27,735 nucleotides of DNA. Origin: Faecalibacterium sp. CAG:74. GTDB taxonomy: Bacteria > Bacillota > Clostridia > Christensenellales > Aristaeellaceae. Location: positions 1-27,735 of the forward strand of contig FR899861.1 in NCBI GenBank assembly GCA_000437595.1, in the 5' to 3' direction. A program made the translations under genes and the position numbers. Under the pieces are notes generated by a model. The model was given only the letters and a program-made list of their open reading frames with translations, was not told the DNA's origin and ran no database searches. The first letter of the stretch is position 1. Each line of letters begins with the position of its first letter. Shown one piece after another: positions 1-7,570 of this stretch.

Positions 1-58
1 CCCTTGACCCCTTTTCGCGATTGAGTTGGTCGCGCTTTCATACTTCTTCCGCGTGCGG
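1..58 (+). repeat. Dispersed hairpin-repeat unit, right part only (cut by window edge)
   Basis: The window opens inside a member of the repeat family seen best at 13011-13316. CCCTTG at 1-6 looks like the right arm of a CAAGGG-type hairpin. It is followed by the conserved tail: TTCGCGATT, then GAGTTGGT, a CTTTCATACT segment and CCGCGTG. The tail order and spacing match the copies at 13060-13112 and 16710-16757. No coding potential is assigned. Confidence 0.6.
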
Positions 59-180
59 CTTTTTTTTCGCATTCGCATTCCGAATTCCGAATTCCGCATT
101 ATTTTCCCTCTCCGCTTTGCAGGATTTTCCCCCTTTCCCCGCGAACTCTATACTATCCCCATCATCAGGAAAGGCAGGTC

Positions 181-2268
181 ATGTCGATGATCTCACGCTA
201 TATTTTCGGCACTCCCCTCCCCACCATGGCGGTCATCCGCGAAATTGCGCCGTCGGGCGGCGAAATTCCCCACTTCACCGTCACCAAAGCGGACGGCAGC
301 GTCTCTTTCACTACCTTACTGGGTGACGATGACCTCATCTTCGGGCTGGGCGAGAATGTCCGCGGCATCAACAAGCGCGGGCATCTTTATCGCGCGTGGA
401 ACATGGACGATTTCAGCCACACGGAGAACAAGGGCGGCATTTATTCCAGCCACAATCTGCTGCTGTTCAGCGGCGAGCAAGGTGTTTTCGGCGCGTATTT
501 CGACGATCCCGGTGCGGTCACGTTTGATTTGGGGTATTCTGACGGCGGCAAGGCGGTCATTACATCCGAAAACGGCAATTTGTCGGTGTATCTGATTGAA
601 AGCACCACGCTGACAGGGCTGGTGCGCGAGTTCCGCCACCTCATCGGACGCAGCTACATTCCGCCGAAGTGGGCGATGGGCTACATCCAGAGCCGCTGGG
701 GGTACGCAAGCGAAGACGATTTGAACTTCATCGTATCCGAACACCGCAAGCGCCACATCCCGCTGGACAACGTGTGCATGGACATCGACTATATGGAGGA
801 TTTCAAGGACTTCACCTGGAATCCGGTGCATTTCCCGGATTTGAAAGCCACCAATGCGCGCATGAAGGACGAACACATCCACCTTGTACCGATTATTGAC
901 GCGGGCATCAAGCAGCTCACTGGCGACCCGATTTACGACGAGGGGGTGCAGAAGGATTACTTCGTCAAGAAGGCGGATGGCAGCCTGTTCGTGGGCGCGG
1001 TTTGGCCGGGGCGCGCGTGCTTCCCGGATTTCCTGCGCGAGGACGTGCGGCAATGGTTCGGCGCGAAGTACCATAAGCTGATGGATACGGGCATCGAGGG
1101 CTTCTGGAACGACATGAACGAACCGGCGCTGTTTTACAGCACAGACAGTCTCGAAAACGCGTTCGAGACGGCGGAAAAGATGCGGCACGAGAATCTGGGC
1201 ATTGACGGCGCGTTCAAATTGAAAGACGCGTTCGTCAACCTTGCCAACAACGCCGAGGATTACCGCCGCTTCTACCACACGGTGGACGGTCAGCCCGTAC
1301 GCCACGACAAAGTGCACAACCTCTACGGCGCGATGATGACAAAATCCGCCGCCGAAGGCTTCCGCAGCTACAATCCCGACCGGCGCTATCTGCTGTTCAG
1401 CCGTTCCTCCTTCATCGGTGCGCACCGCGACGGCGGCGTGTGGCAGGGTGACAACAGCAGCTGGTGGTCGCATCTGCTGCTGAACCTGAAAATGATGCCG
1501 TCGCTGAACATGTGCGGCTTCCTGTACACGGGCGCGGACTTGGGCGGCTTCTCCTGCAACACGACGGAAGATTTGCTCCTGCGCTGGCTGGCGCTGGGCG
1601 TCTTCACCCCGCTGATGCGCAACCACACTGCGCAGCACACGCGCGATCAGGAGATTTTCCGCTTCCGCAACTGGGAGGACATGCGCAATGTCGTGTCCGT
1701 CCGCTACGCGCTGCTCCCCTACCTGTACAGCCTGCTGGTCAAGTGTGCCTGCCGGGACGAGATGATGTTCCGCCCGCTGGCGTTCGATTATCCGCAGGAC
1801 AAGACCGCCATCCGCGTGGAAGATCAGCTGATGCTGGGCGACGAGTGCATGATTGCCCCCGTGGTTGAGCAGAACGCGCGCGGCCGCCATGTTTATCTGC
1901 CGGAGGACATGCTGCTGGTGCGCTTCCGCTCCGGCGACGATTACACCGTGCAAACGATGCAGAAGGGGCATCACTGGCTGGATGTGCCAATGAACGAAGT
2001 GCCGCTGTTCATCCGCCGCGGGCATGTGATTCCGCTGTGCCGCAGCGCGGAATACGTCGATGCGCTGGACACGACGAAGCTGTCGCTGGTCGGCTGGCTG
2101 GAGGTCGGCTGTGCCATCACGCTGTACGAGGATGACGGCGAGAGCACGGATATCGACCTGAACGAGGGCTTGCAGCTCATCAACGTAAGCATCGACAAGG
2201 GCGTCGCGACGGCAAAATGCGCGGGCAAGACGATTGACGCGAGCAAAGTCGTCGTGTGGGAGAGATAA
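181..2268 (+). CDS. Glycoside hydrolase family 31 (alpha-glucosidase/alpha-xylosidase type)
   Basis: A 695-residue retaining alpha-glycosidase of family GH31, which releases alpha-linked glucose or xylose from oligosaccharide ends. The N-terminal beta-sandwich covers roughly residues 1-155. The (beta/alpha)8 barrel starts near PPKWAMGY (about 160). The family nucleophile motif WNDMNEP is present (Asp311), as is the general-acid region GVWQGDNSSWW (Asp424), followed by the GADLGGF motif. C-terminal beta domains fill residues ~540-695. There is no signal peptide, so it is probably cytoplasmic. The start ATG at 181 is preceded by AGGAAAGG at about 168-175; an in-frame ATG at 187 is a close alternative. 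The gene ends 2 bases before the sugar-kinase start, so the two are co-transcribed. GH31 includes alpha-glucosidases, alpha-xylosidases and sulfoquinovosidases; I cannot fix the substrate. Confidence 0.93.
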   Translation: MSMISRYIFGTPLPTMAVIREIAPSGGEIPHFTVTKADGSVSFTTLLGDDDLIFGLGENVRGINKRGHLYRAWNMDDFSHTENKGGIYSSHNLLLFSGEQGVFGAYFDDPGAVTFDLGYSDGGKAVITSENGNLSVYLIESTTLTGLVREFRHLIGRSYIPPKWAMGYIQSRWGYASEDDLNFIVSEHRKRHIPLDNVCMDIDYMEDFKDFTWNPVHFPDLKATNARMKDEHIHLVPIIDAGIKQLTGDPIYDEGVQKDYFVKKADGSLFVGAVWPGRACFPDFLREDVRQWFGAKYHKLMDTGIEGFWNDMNEPALFYSTDSLENAFETAEKMRHENLGIDGAFKLKDAFVNLANNAEDYRRFYHTVDGQPVRHDKVHNLYGAMMTKSAAEGFRSYNPDRRYLLFSRSSFIGAHRDGGVWQGDNSSWWSHLLLNLKMMPSLNMCGFLYTGADLGGFSCNTTEDLLLRWLALGVFTPLMRNHTAQHTRDQEIFRFRNWEDMRNVVSVRYALLPYLYSLLVKCACRDEMMFRPLAFDYPQDKTAIRVEDQLMLGDECMIAPVVEQNARGRHVYLPEDMLLVRFRSGDDYTVQTMQKGHHWLDVPMNEVPLFIRRGHVIPLCRSAEYVDALDTTKLSLVGWLEVGCAITLYEDDGESTDIDLNEGLQLINVSIDKGVATAKCAGKTIDASKVVVWER

Positions 2269-2270
2269 CG

Positions 2271-3161
2271 ATGAAGATTCTCAATTTCGGGTCGCTGAAT
2301 CTGGATAACGTTTACCAAGTGCCGCACTTCCTGCAGGCGGGCGAGACAATGGCAGCGCTGTCCGAGGCGGTGCATCCCGGCGGAAAGGGGCTGAATCAGT
2401 CGCTGGCGCTGGCACGGGCGGGCGCGGATGTGTATCATGCGGGCGTCGTCGGCAACGGCAGCGAGCTGCTGACAAATCTGCTGAAAGAAAACGGCGTGCA
2501 TGATGACTACCTGCTGCACTGCGACTGCACGCAGGGCAGCACGATGATTCAGGTCAGCCCCAAGGGCGAAAACTGCATCCTGCTCTTCGGGCAGTCCAAC
2601 CACGCCATCACGAAGGCGCAGGTGGAAGAGACGATTGCCGCGTTTACCCCCGGCGATTATCTGGTGCTGCAGAACGAAGTGTCCTGTCTGCCGGAGATGG
2701 TGGAAGCGGGGGCGCGGCGCGGCTTGCATGTCGTGCTGAATCCATCGCCGTTTGACGATTCGCTGCGGTCGCTGGATTACAACCAAATTTGCTGGATTTT
2801 CATCAACGAGGTCGAAGGGCATCAAATGACGGGCGAAACCGCGCCGGACGCGATCCTGTCCGCCTTGCGGGCGAAGTACCCCGCGCTGTGCGTTGTGCTG
2901 ACACTTGGGAGTGCCGGGTCGATTTGCTGCACGCCGGAGAAAACGGTTCATCAGCCAATTTTCCGCGTTCAGGCGGTGGACACGACGGCGGCGGGCGACA
3001 CGTTCACGGGGTACTTCCTCGCGGCGCTCACGCAAGGGCTGCCGCTGGAAACGTGCATGGCGCGGGCTGCGGCGGCATCGGCCATCAGCGTGACACGCCA
3101 AGGTGCGGCGCCGTCGATTCCGAGGGCGGAGGAAGTGGATGCGATGCTGCGCAGGGCTTGA
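2271..3161 (+). CDS. PfkB-family carbohydrate kinase, ribokinase-like
   Basis: A 296-residue sugar kinase of the PfkB/ribokinase superfamily, which phosphorylates a free sugar with ATP. The N-terminal signature GGKGLNQS resembles the ribokinase GGKGxNQ motif. The C-terminal signature DTTAAGDTFTGYF carries the catalytic base (Asp243) in the GAGD-type anion hole. I chose the ATG at 2271, because GGAGAG at 2258-2263 sits 7 bases upstream; an in-frame GTG at 2256 lies inside GH31 and has no ribosome site. Only two bases separate it from the GH31 stop, so translation is probably coupled and the kinase likely acts on a sugar from the same pathway. The ribokinase-like N-motif favours a pentose, but fructokinase or another PfkB specificity cannot be excluded. 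Confidence 0.9.
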   Translation: MKILNFGSLNLDNVYQVPHFLQAGETMAALSEAVHPGGKGLNQSLALARAGADVYHAGVVGNGSELLTNLLKENGVHDDYLLHCDCTQGSTMIQVSPKGENCILLFGQSNHAITKAQVEETIAAFTPGDYLVLQNEVSCLPEMVEAGARRGLHVVLNPSPFDDSLRSLDYNQICWIFINEVEGHQMTGETAPDAILSALRAKYPALCVVLTLGSAGSICCTPEKTVHQPIFRVQAVDTTAAGDTFTGYFLAALTQGLPLETCMARAAAASAISVTRQGAAPSIPRAEEVDAMLRRA

Positions 3162-3184
3162 CGCTTCCTTTGAAAATGTACTTT

Positions 3185-3345
3185 ATACTATTTCCAGATT
3201 CACCTGCGCCATCTGCTTGCGCCTTTTCCCTTCTGGCGTCCGCTCATTCCACCTAGCGTAGCGCTGCTACGCTGCGTTTCATTCACGTTAGCCAGAATGA
3301 AAAATTCGCGGCGTATCTTGGCGCATTCTTATCTGGAAATAGTAT
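3185..3345. repeat. Long-palindrome MITE-like element, full copy
   Basis: A 161-base stretch bounded by perfect 15-base terminal inverted repeats: ATACTATTTCCAGAT at 3185-3199 and its exact complement at 3331-3345. Nested inside are a second inverted pair, TTCTGGC (3231-3237) with GCCAGAA (3291-3297), and a central hairpin, AGCGTAGC (3255-3262), loop GCT, GCTACGCT (3266-3273). The whole element is therefore an imperfect long palindrome that could fold into one cruciform or RNA hairpin. A shortened relative lies at 4214-4272. There is no transposase, so if mobile it would be non-autonomous. I see no clear target-site duplication. Confidence 0.7.
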
Positions 3346-3371
3346 TAGGTTCGCATAACCGCATACAAAAG

Positions 3372-3425
3372 CCCGGATTGCCGCAGTTTTTTGTCCGCGA
3401 CAATCCGGGTTTTCTATTTTTTCTG
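3372..3425 (+). terminator. Rho-independent terminator-like hairpin before the MerR gene
   Basis: CCCGGATTG at 3372-3380 pairs exactly with CAATCCGGG at 3401-3409, and TTTTCTATTTTTT follows. It would stop read-through from the GH31/kinase operon before the MerR promoter. The A-rich left flank makes some activity on the other strand possible. Confidence 0.75.
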
Positions 3426-3434
3426 CCAAAAGCC

Positions 3435-3465
3435 TTGACTCTGACGCTGCGTCATGGTTTATACT
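3435..3465 (+). promoter_or_regulatory. MerR-type promoter/operator with 19-base spacer
   Basis: A -35 box TTGACT (3435-3440) and a -10 box TATACT (3460-3465) are separated by 19 bases rather than the usual 17. The spacer holds a perfect inverted repeat, TGACGC-T-GCGTCA (3442-3454). An over-long spacer with a central dyad is the hallmark of promoters that MerR-family activators untwist, so the downstream gene probably controls itself. Confidence 0.85.
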
Positions 3466-3488
3466 GTTCACGCAAGGAGGGAATCAGC

Positions 3489-4214
3489 ATGATGACGGTT
3501 CATGAAGTAAGCAGACGCACAGGGGTGAGCGTCCGCACATTGCAGTATTATGACAAGATGGGGCTGCTGCCCCCGACGGCGCGCACAGAAGCGGGCTATC
3601 GGCTGTATGACGATGCGGCACTGGAACGCTTACAGCAGATTCTGCTGTTTCGCGCGCTGGCGTTTTCGCTCAAAGAGATTCAGGCGATTCTGCAAAGCCC
3701 GAACTTTGACAGGAATCGGGCGTTAGACCAGCAAATCCATCTGCTCACGCTGAAAAGGGCGCATATCGACAACCTGATTACCTTCGCTCGCGGACTAAAA
3801 GAAATGGGAGGAACAAACATGGACTTTTCTGCATTTGATACGGCACAAATGGATGAATACGCCGCGCAAGCCAAAGCGCAGTGGCAGCACACGCCCGCCT
3901 ATCAGGAGTACGCGAAAAAAAGCAAAGGGCGCTCCAAAGAGGCGGCGGCGGCGCTGGCGAACGGCATGATGCTGATTTTCGCGGATTTCGGCAAATGCAA
4001 GTCTGCTGACCCTGCATCCCCCGAAGCGCAAGCCTTGGTGAAGCGTCTGCAAGCGTATATCTCGGAAAACTACTATCACTGCACGCCGGAAATGCTGAAC
4101 GCACTCGGCGCGATGTACAGGGCAGGCGGCTCATTCACCAAAAACATTGACAACGCGGGCGGCGAAGGCACTGCCGAATTTGCCGCGCGCGCCATTGATG
4201 CCTATTGCAGGTAA
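3489..4214 (+). CDS. MerR-family regulator with TipAS drug-binding domain (TipA/Mta-like)
   Basis: A 241-residue transcription activator. Residues 1-70 form the MerR winged helix-turn-helix (VHEVSRRTGVSVRTLQYYDK, then GYRLYDD). A dimerisation helix follows at ~75-115. The rest is a TipAS-type domain (MDEYAAQAKAQW at ~117, and the C-terminal YYHCTPEMLNALGAMY and AARAIDAYC), which in TipA and AlbA binds peptide antibiotics and in Mta controls efflux. The length matches TipAL and Mta (about 250). Start: ATG 3489 with AAGGAGG at 3474-3480; the ATG at 3492 is equally readable. The 19-base-spacer promoter directly upstream excludes the longer upstream starts. No efflux pump or resistance gene is adjacent, so its targets are elsewhere or it is only self-regulated. 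Palindromic elements flank the gene on both sides. Confidence 0.9.
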   Translation: MMTVHEVSRRTGVSVRTLQYYDKMGLLPPTARTEAGYRLYDDAALERLQQILLFRALAFSLKEIQAILQSPNFDRNRALDQQIHLLTLKRAHIDNLITFARGLKEMGGTNMDFSAFDTAQMDEYAAQAKAQWQHTPAYQEYAKKSKGRSKEAAAALANGMMLIFADFGKCKSADPASPEAQALVKRLQAYISENYYHCTPEMLNALGAMYRAGGSFTKNIDNAGGEGTAEFAARAIDAYCR

Positions 4215-4272
4215 TACGATTTCCAAATTCACCCGCGCCATCTGTTTGCGCCTTTTCCGTTGGAAATAGTAT
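4214..4272. repeat. Shortened copy of the long-palindrome element
   Basis: The first ~45 bases match the left part of the 3185-3345 element with only a few substitutions (ATACGATTTCCAAATTC, then CGCGCCATCTGTTTGCGCC). They join directly to the right terminal repeat TGGAAATAGTAT (4261-4272), so the central hairpin and right half are missing. It fills the gap between the convergent MerR and histidine-kinase genes, where its dyad could also act as a bidirectional transcription stop. Confidence 0.65.
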
Positions 4273-4275
4273 AAA

Positions 4276-5592
4276 TCATAGATTCAGCAACACATTCACC
4301 CGGAACACGCCGTTTTCCGTCTCGACGGTCATCTGCCCGTGGTACTTTTTCGCGACTGTCTCCACGCTCAGCAGCCCTGTGCCGAAGCCGGGGTGGCTGG
4401 TGGAGAGTAACTTGCCTTCACGACGGGAAAGCTGCCCATCATAGCGATTCTCGACAATCAGCCCCATCATGGCAGGCGACAGCATGTGGCAAATCACGCT
4501 GACGCGTCGCATTGCTTCGGGCAGGCGTTCACTGGCGCGCAGGGCGTTCTCCAGCAGATTGCCCAGCACCATGCACAAATCCGCCTCGCGCATCGGCAGT
4601 TTCTCCGGCAAATTCAGCTGCCAGGCAAGCGGGATGTTCTTCTGCGCCGCCGTCGCTGCGTAGTAGCCTGCAATTGCGTCCATCGCACCATTGGCGCAGA
4701 AGGTCGCGTGCGCGTCAACGAATTCGCTCTCATACTCCTTCAAATATGCGCGCAGCTCCTCCATTTTGCCGCTCTCCGTCAGCCCGGCAATAACGTGCAG
4801 ATGCTGCCGGAAATCGTGGCGGAGGCGGCGAGTTTGTGCCATGTACTCCCGCAATTGTGCATAGCGGCGCGATTCCAATTCCAGCATCTGGTTTTCCTGA
4901 ATCAGCGTCAGATTGCGCACGCTCTCCTGTGCCATGCGGTAGAACTGGTAGAGCAGCAGAAGCATCGCCATCATCGCCATCAGCAATGCCACAATGGAAA
5001 CGCGCTGCATCCGGTTAACCAGCACCGTCGCCGGGTCTTGCGGCATGATGAAGATGATGAACGCGATGCAAATAGCGGGGATGGGGCTGACAACGCGCCA
5101 CACGCGTTCCACCTGATATTCGCGCAGCAGCCATCTCAGCCACGGCACAGCCACCAGCGCGTAGACAATTGCCAGTAAACTTTCGATGCCGAAATTCAGC
5201 AGTACCGTGGACAGCAGGTAGATTGGCTGAACGTTCGTTACCTCGCGCCGCGCGTTCAGGCAGACGGACAGCATGAGTGCCACCGCCGCCACGGTGGCGG
5301 GGCTCAAAAAGAGAAGGATGCTTTGTGACACTGAAACATTTGGTTTCAATGCACGGCGGAAGAGCACGAACGCCAGCGCCATGAAGGGCAGCAGCAACGT
5401 GTTTGTTACCCAGCCCTGCCAGCAGCAGACAGCCGCGCCGCTCGCGCATGCCAGCAGGATGAACAGCATCGCCTGACACGCCGTTCGTTTGGGCGAAAGC
5501 AGCTGCTCCCAGACCGACATCAGCACCATGACCGCTGCCGGGAGCATAGACATAAGTTCCAGAAAATAGCGGATGTACCACGAAATTTCGAT
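4276..5592 (-). CDS. AgrC-like sensor histidine kinase (GHKL), start uncertain
   Basis: The membrane sensor of a two-component pair. About six or seven hydrophobic segments occupy the first ~220 residues. A linker helix follows, then the phosphoacceptor box LRHDFRQHL (His259 counted from 5592), an N-box MVLGNLLENALRAS, and the GHKL ATP-binding end with GFGTGLLSVETV. This is the architecture of AgrC/CitA-type kinases that work with LytTR regulators. The start is odd. A very strong ribosome site, AGGAGGGGAGG (5601-5611), is followed 8 bases later by an in-frame ATC (5592), not ATG. The first in-frame ATG is at 5553, has no ribosome site and would cut into the first membrane helix. The upstream in-frame ATG at 5739 overlaps the response regulator by more than 100 bases. 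It lies 31 bases after the response regulator gene, in the same operon. The signal sensed is unknown. Confidence 0.85.
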   Translation of the reverse strand: MEISWYIRYFLELMSMLPAAVMVLMSVWEQLLSPKRTACQAMLFILLACASGAAVCCWQGWVTNTLLLPFMALAFVLFRRALKPNVSVSQSILLFLSPATVAAVALMLSVCLNARREVTNVQPIYLLSTVLLNFGIESLLAIVYALVAVPWLRWLLREYQVERVWRVVSPIPAICIAFIIFIMPQDPATVLVNRMQRVSIVALLMAMMAMLLLLYQFYRMAQESVRNLTLIQENQMLELESRRYAQLREYMAQTRRLRHDFRQHLHVIAGLTESGKMEELRAYLKEYESEFVDAHATFCANGAMDAIAGYYAATAAQKNIPLAWQLNLPEKLPMREADLCMVLGNLLENALRASERLPEAMRRVSVICHMLSPAMMGLIVENRYDGQLSRREGKLLSTSHPGFGTGLLSVETVAKKYHGQMTVETENGVFRVNVLLNL

Positions 5593-5623
5593 GGTCGTTT
5601 CCTCCCCTCCTGCGCGGATTTCG

Positions 5624-6337
5624 TCAGATTTCGCGCCGCATATGGCGGAACTGATACTGCGTGAACGTTGCGAACAATCGCCCTTTGTCCTTCTGGCGGA
5701 CGGGAAACTGCGTGCCGTCGAGCATCTGGATGCAGTCATTCTCGAACCGCAGAACAGCGCTCATGTTGATGATGATGCCGCGGTTGCAGACCAAAAACCG
5801 CGGATCGGCGCAGAGCTCCTTTTCCACCTGCGCGAAGATTCCCGTTGCGCGGCATTCGCCCTCGTCGCTCATGATGCGGACGAAGTGGTTCTGCGCCAGC
5901 GCGTAATACACCTTGCTGTACGGCAGGCGCATGAGTTTGCGGGCGAAACGCACCTCGATTTCCGGTTCGGGGTGCTGCAGGATGCGCAGCAGGTCATCCA
6001 GCAGCTGACGAATGCGCGCTTGCTCGAACGGTTTGAGCAGATAATCGAACGGATGCACCGGGAAAGATTGCCAGACGTACTCCTTCGAGGATGTGACGAA
6101 AACAATCGGCAGCGTCGGGGCCTGTTCGCGGAGTTTCCGTGCGGTGTCGATGCCGTTCGTGCCCTCCATGCAAATGTCGAGGAAGAGGGCATCCAGCTGC
6201 TCCGGGCTGATAGCGCTAAGCAGTGCGTCGCCGCTTTCGTAGCGGATGATGTTCGTCTGTCCCTCGGCGGTCAGCGCCTGTTGAAGGCGCTCGGCGTCCT
6301 GCGGGAGATCATCGACGATGGCGATTCGCAGCAACAT
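5624..6337 (-). CDS. LytTR-family response regulator
   Basis: A 237-residue response regulator. The receiver domain (1-120) has the acidic pair IVDD (9-10), the phosphoacceptor Asp54 in LFLDICMEG and the conserved Lys102 in LLKPF. The C-terminal half (~140-237) is a LytTR DNA-binding domain (VYYALAQNHFVRIMSDEG, then FLVCNRGIIINM). Regulators of this class bind paired direct repeats upstream of targets such as peptide, bacteriocin or surface genes. Start: ATG 6337 with AAAGGAG 7 bases upstream; the longer in-frame ATG at 6388 falls in the promoter region. It is the first gene of an operon with the histidine kinase. No peptide-precursor or AgrB-like gene is nearby, so the system's target is not visible here. 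Confidence 0.93.
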   Translation of the reverse strand: MLLRIAIVDDLPQDAERLQQALTAEGQTNIIRYESGDALLSAISPEQLDALFLDICMEGTNGIDTARKLREQAPTLPIVFVTSSKEYVWQSFPVHPFDYLLKPFEQARIRQLLDDLLRILQHPEPEIEVRFARKLMRLPYSKVYYALAQNHFVRIMSDEGECRATGIFAQVEKELCADPRFLVCNRGIIINMSAVLRFENDCIQMLDGTQFPVRQKDKGRLFATFTQYQFRHMRREI

Positions 6338-6359
6338 GCAAGGACTCCTTTCTATCTTG

Positions 6360-6388
6360 ATGATACCACAGCGGCGGATTTTTTGCAT
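6360..6388 (-). promoter_or_regulatory. Candidate promoter of the response-regulator operon
   Basis: On the minus strand, TATCAT (6360-6365) is a good -10 box. A weak -35 box, ATGCAA (6383-6388), lies 17 bases upstream. Transcription would begin about 15 bases before the ribosome-binding site of the LytTR gene. Confidence 0.45.
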
Positions 6389-6652
6389 CCCCCATTGGCG
6401 CAGGAAAATGTGCGATTGAGGAAGAATTAGGGGGGATTGGGTTGTGTGCGGACAATATTATTTTGTCAGATGACTGGCACTGGGCAGATACGGGGTGAAG
6501 TATGTAGCGATCAGCAGACACAAAAAAATCTGCATCTACTTATTTTTCGGACGACAACACCGCTTCTTTTGCGCGGCAGTGTTTTTCCCGCTTTTCGCCC
6601 ACCTGTTCACTATTTTTATGATTTTTCCACATCCGCCATCCGAATCCGTATA
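6389..6652. other. Non-coding interval, T-rich
   Basis: About 260 bases without a convincing gene on either strand. The open frames here lack ribosome sites and recognisable sequence. The right half becomes T-rich (TATTTTTATGATTTTTCC) and marks the composition change toward the AT-richer NUDIX block. Confidence 0.5.
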
Positions 6653-6690
6653 GAAAAAAAAGCCTTGAAATTTCTCACTCTCAAGGCTTT
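6653..6690 (-). terminator. Rho-independent terminator of the NUDIX gene
   Basis: On the minus strand AAAGCCTTGA (6690-6681) pairs with TCAAGGCTTT (6668-6659), closing a 12-base loop, and runs into eight consecutive T residues. It sits ~110 bases after the NUDIX stop codon. Confidence 0.85.
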
Positions 6691-6801
6691 GAAACTAAAG
6701 ACCTATTTTGATACGAAATGCACACCTTGTCACCTTTCCGTTAAAATGTTTGGAAATCGTTAAATGGTGCACACCGTATTTGCAGAAGATGCTGCATACT
6801 T

Positions 6802-7263
6802 CTAATCCAGACATTCCGAATCACCGGCTTCTTCGTTTCCAAGATATACTTTGTATGGTTTCCCTTGATAATAATTCATAATCTGTCGTCTTAATTTCGA
6901 AGGATACAAGGGCTGCAAATCAAGCGTAGAAATATCCAGCCATCCTATGCCAACTTGATTCGTATCTCCATGAAGAACAGCATCCGGCATGTTATCAATA
7001 TATTCACAAGAAAAAACCAAATCGACACGATGAAAGTTTTCGCCATGAACACCTTCCACTACAAAAAGCAATTCTTTGCACTCTATAGCAATACCTAATT
7101 CCTCTGATACTTCACGGCAAACAGCTTCATTTAGCGTTTCTTCTGCTTCTTGACCACCGCCAGGCATAATATACCATTCTTCACCAGCATCTCTGATTTT
7201 GATAGCGGCCATTTTTCCGTCTTTGATGATAAGTGCTTTTGCAGAGTTTCGAATCCTCCCCAT
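6802..7263 (-). CDS. NUDIX hydrolase
   Basis: A 153-residue NUDIX-fold pyrophosphohydrolase. The full signature G-x5-E-x7-R-E-U-x-E-E-x-G-U is intact as GGQEAEE, seven residues, then REVSEELGI, giving the metal-binding glutamates. Such enzymes cleave nucleoside diphosphate derivatives (oxidised nucleotides, ADP-ribose, nucleotide sugars); the substrate cannot be read here. Start: ATG 7263 with CGGAGG 8 bases upstream, starting MGRIRNSAKAL; an in-frame ATG at 7317 lies inside the preceding terminator. The gene is visibly AT-richer than its neighbours and uses codons such as ATA, AAT and GAA freely. With terminators on both sides it stands as a one-gene unit next to a tRNA cluster, which fits recent acquisition, though I see no integrase or att duplication. 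Confidence 0.93.
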   Translation of the reverse strand: MGRIRNSAKALIIKDGKMAAIKIRDAGEEWYIMPGGGQEAEETLNEAVCREVSEELGIAIECKELLFVVEGVHGENFHRVDLVFSCEYIDNMPDAVLHGDTNQVGIGWLDISTLDLQPLYPSKLRRQIMNYYQGKPYKVYLGNEEAGDSECLD

Positions 7264-7293
7264 AATATTTTCCTCCGTAATGCTTAAAAGAAA

Positions 7294-7343
7294 AACTGGA
7301 CACCCGTTTGTATACACAAATGTATCAAAACTGGTGTCCAGTT
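7294..7343 (-). terminator. Terminator at the end of the tRNA cluster
   Basis: On the minus strand AACTGGACACC (7343-7333) pairs perfectly with GGTGTCCAGTT (7304-7294), followed by TTTCTTTT. It begins 4 bases after the end of tRNA-Leu. The 28-base loop (7305-7332) has its own partial dyad (TTTGTATACACAAA). The NUDIX gene begins just beyond it. Confidence 0.85.
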
Positions 7344-7347
7344 ATGG

Positions 7348-7432
7348 TGCGGGAAACAGGACTTGAACCTGCATGAAGTTAGCCCTCACTAGAACCTGAA
7401 TCTAGCGCGTCTGCCAATTCCGCCATTCCCGC
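7348..7432 (-). tRNA. tRNA-Leu (CAG)
   Basis: The acceptor stem GCGGGAA/TTCCCGC with discriminator A, a long class II variable arm, and anticodon stem CTAGA/TCTAG enclosing TTCAGGT give anticodon CAG. The 3' CCA is not encoded. Last gene of the tRNA run, separated from tRNA-Tyr by ~170 bases. Confidence 0.95.
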
Positions 7433-7570
7433 ATTTGGTCAGCGTCAAAAACTCTGACAATATTTATATTCGACGTATTTTGCAATTTTCCTGCTTGCTT
7501 TTCAAAAAAAATTTATTTTTTTGCGGATTTTTTCGGGAATCTGATTTTCGCATAGATTTGTGCTTATCAT

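Noticed and set aside
2256..3161. GTG at 2256 as the start of the sugar kinase
   Set aside because: It lies inside GH31 without a ribosome site; ATG 2271 has GGAGAG at the right distance and begins at the usual MKILNFG-type strand.
4276..6337. The two-component pair as part of an Agr-type peptide system
   Set aside because: No AgrB/AgrD-like or small peptide gene with ribosome site is found in the flanking sequence; only the kinase/regulator architecture is similar.
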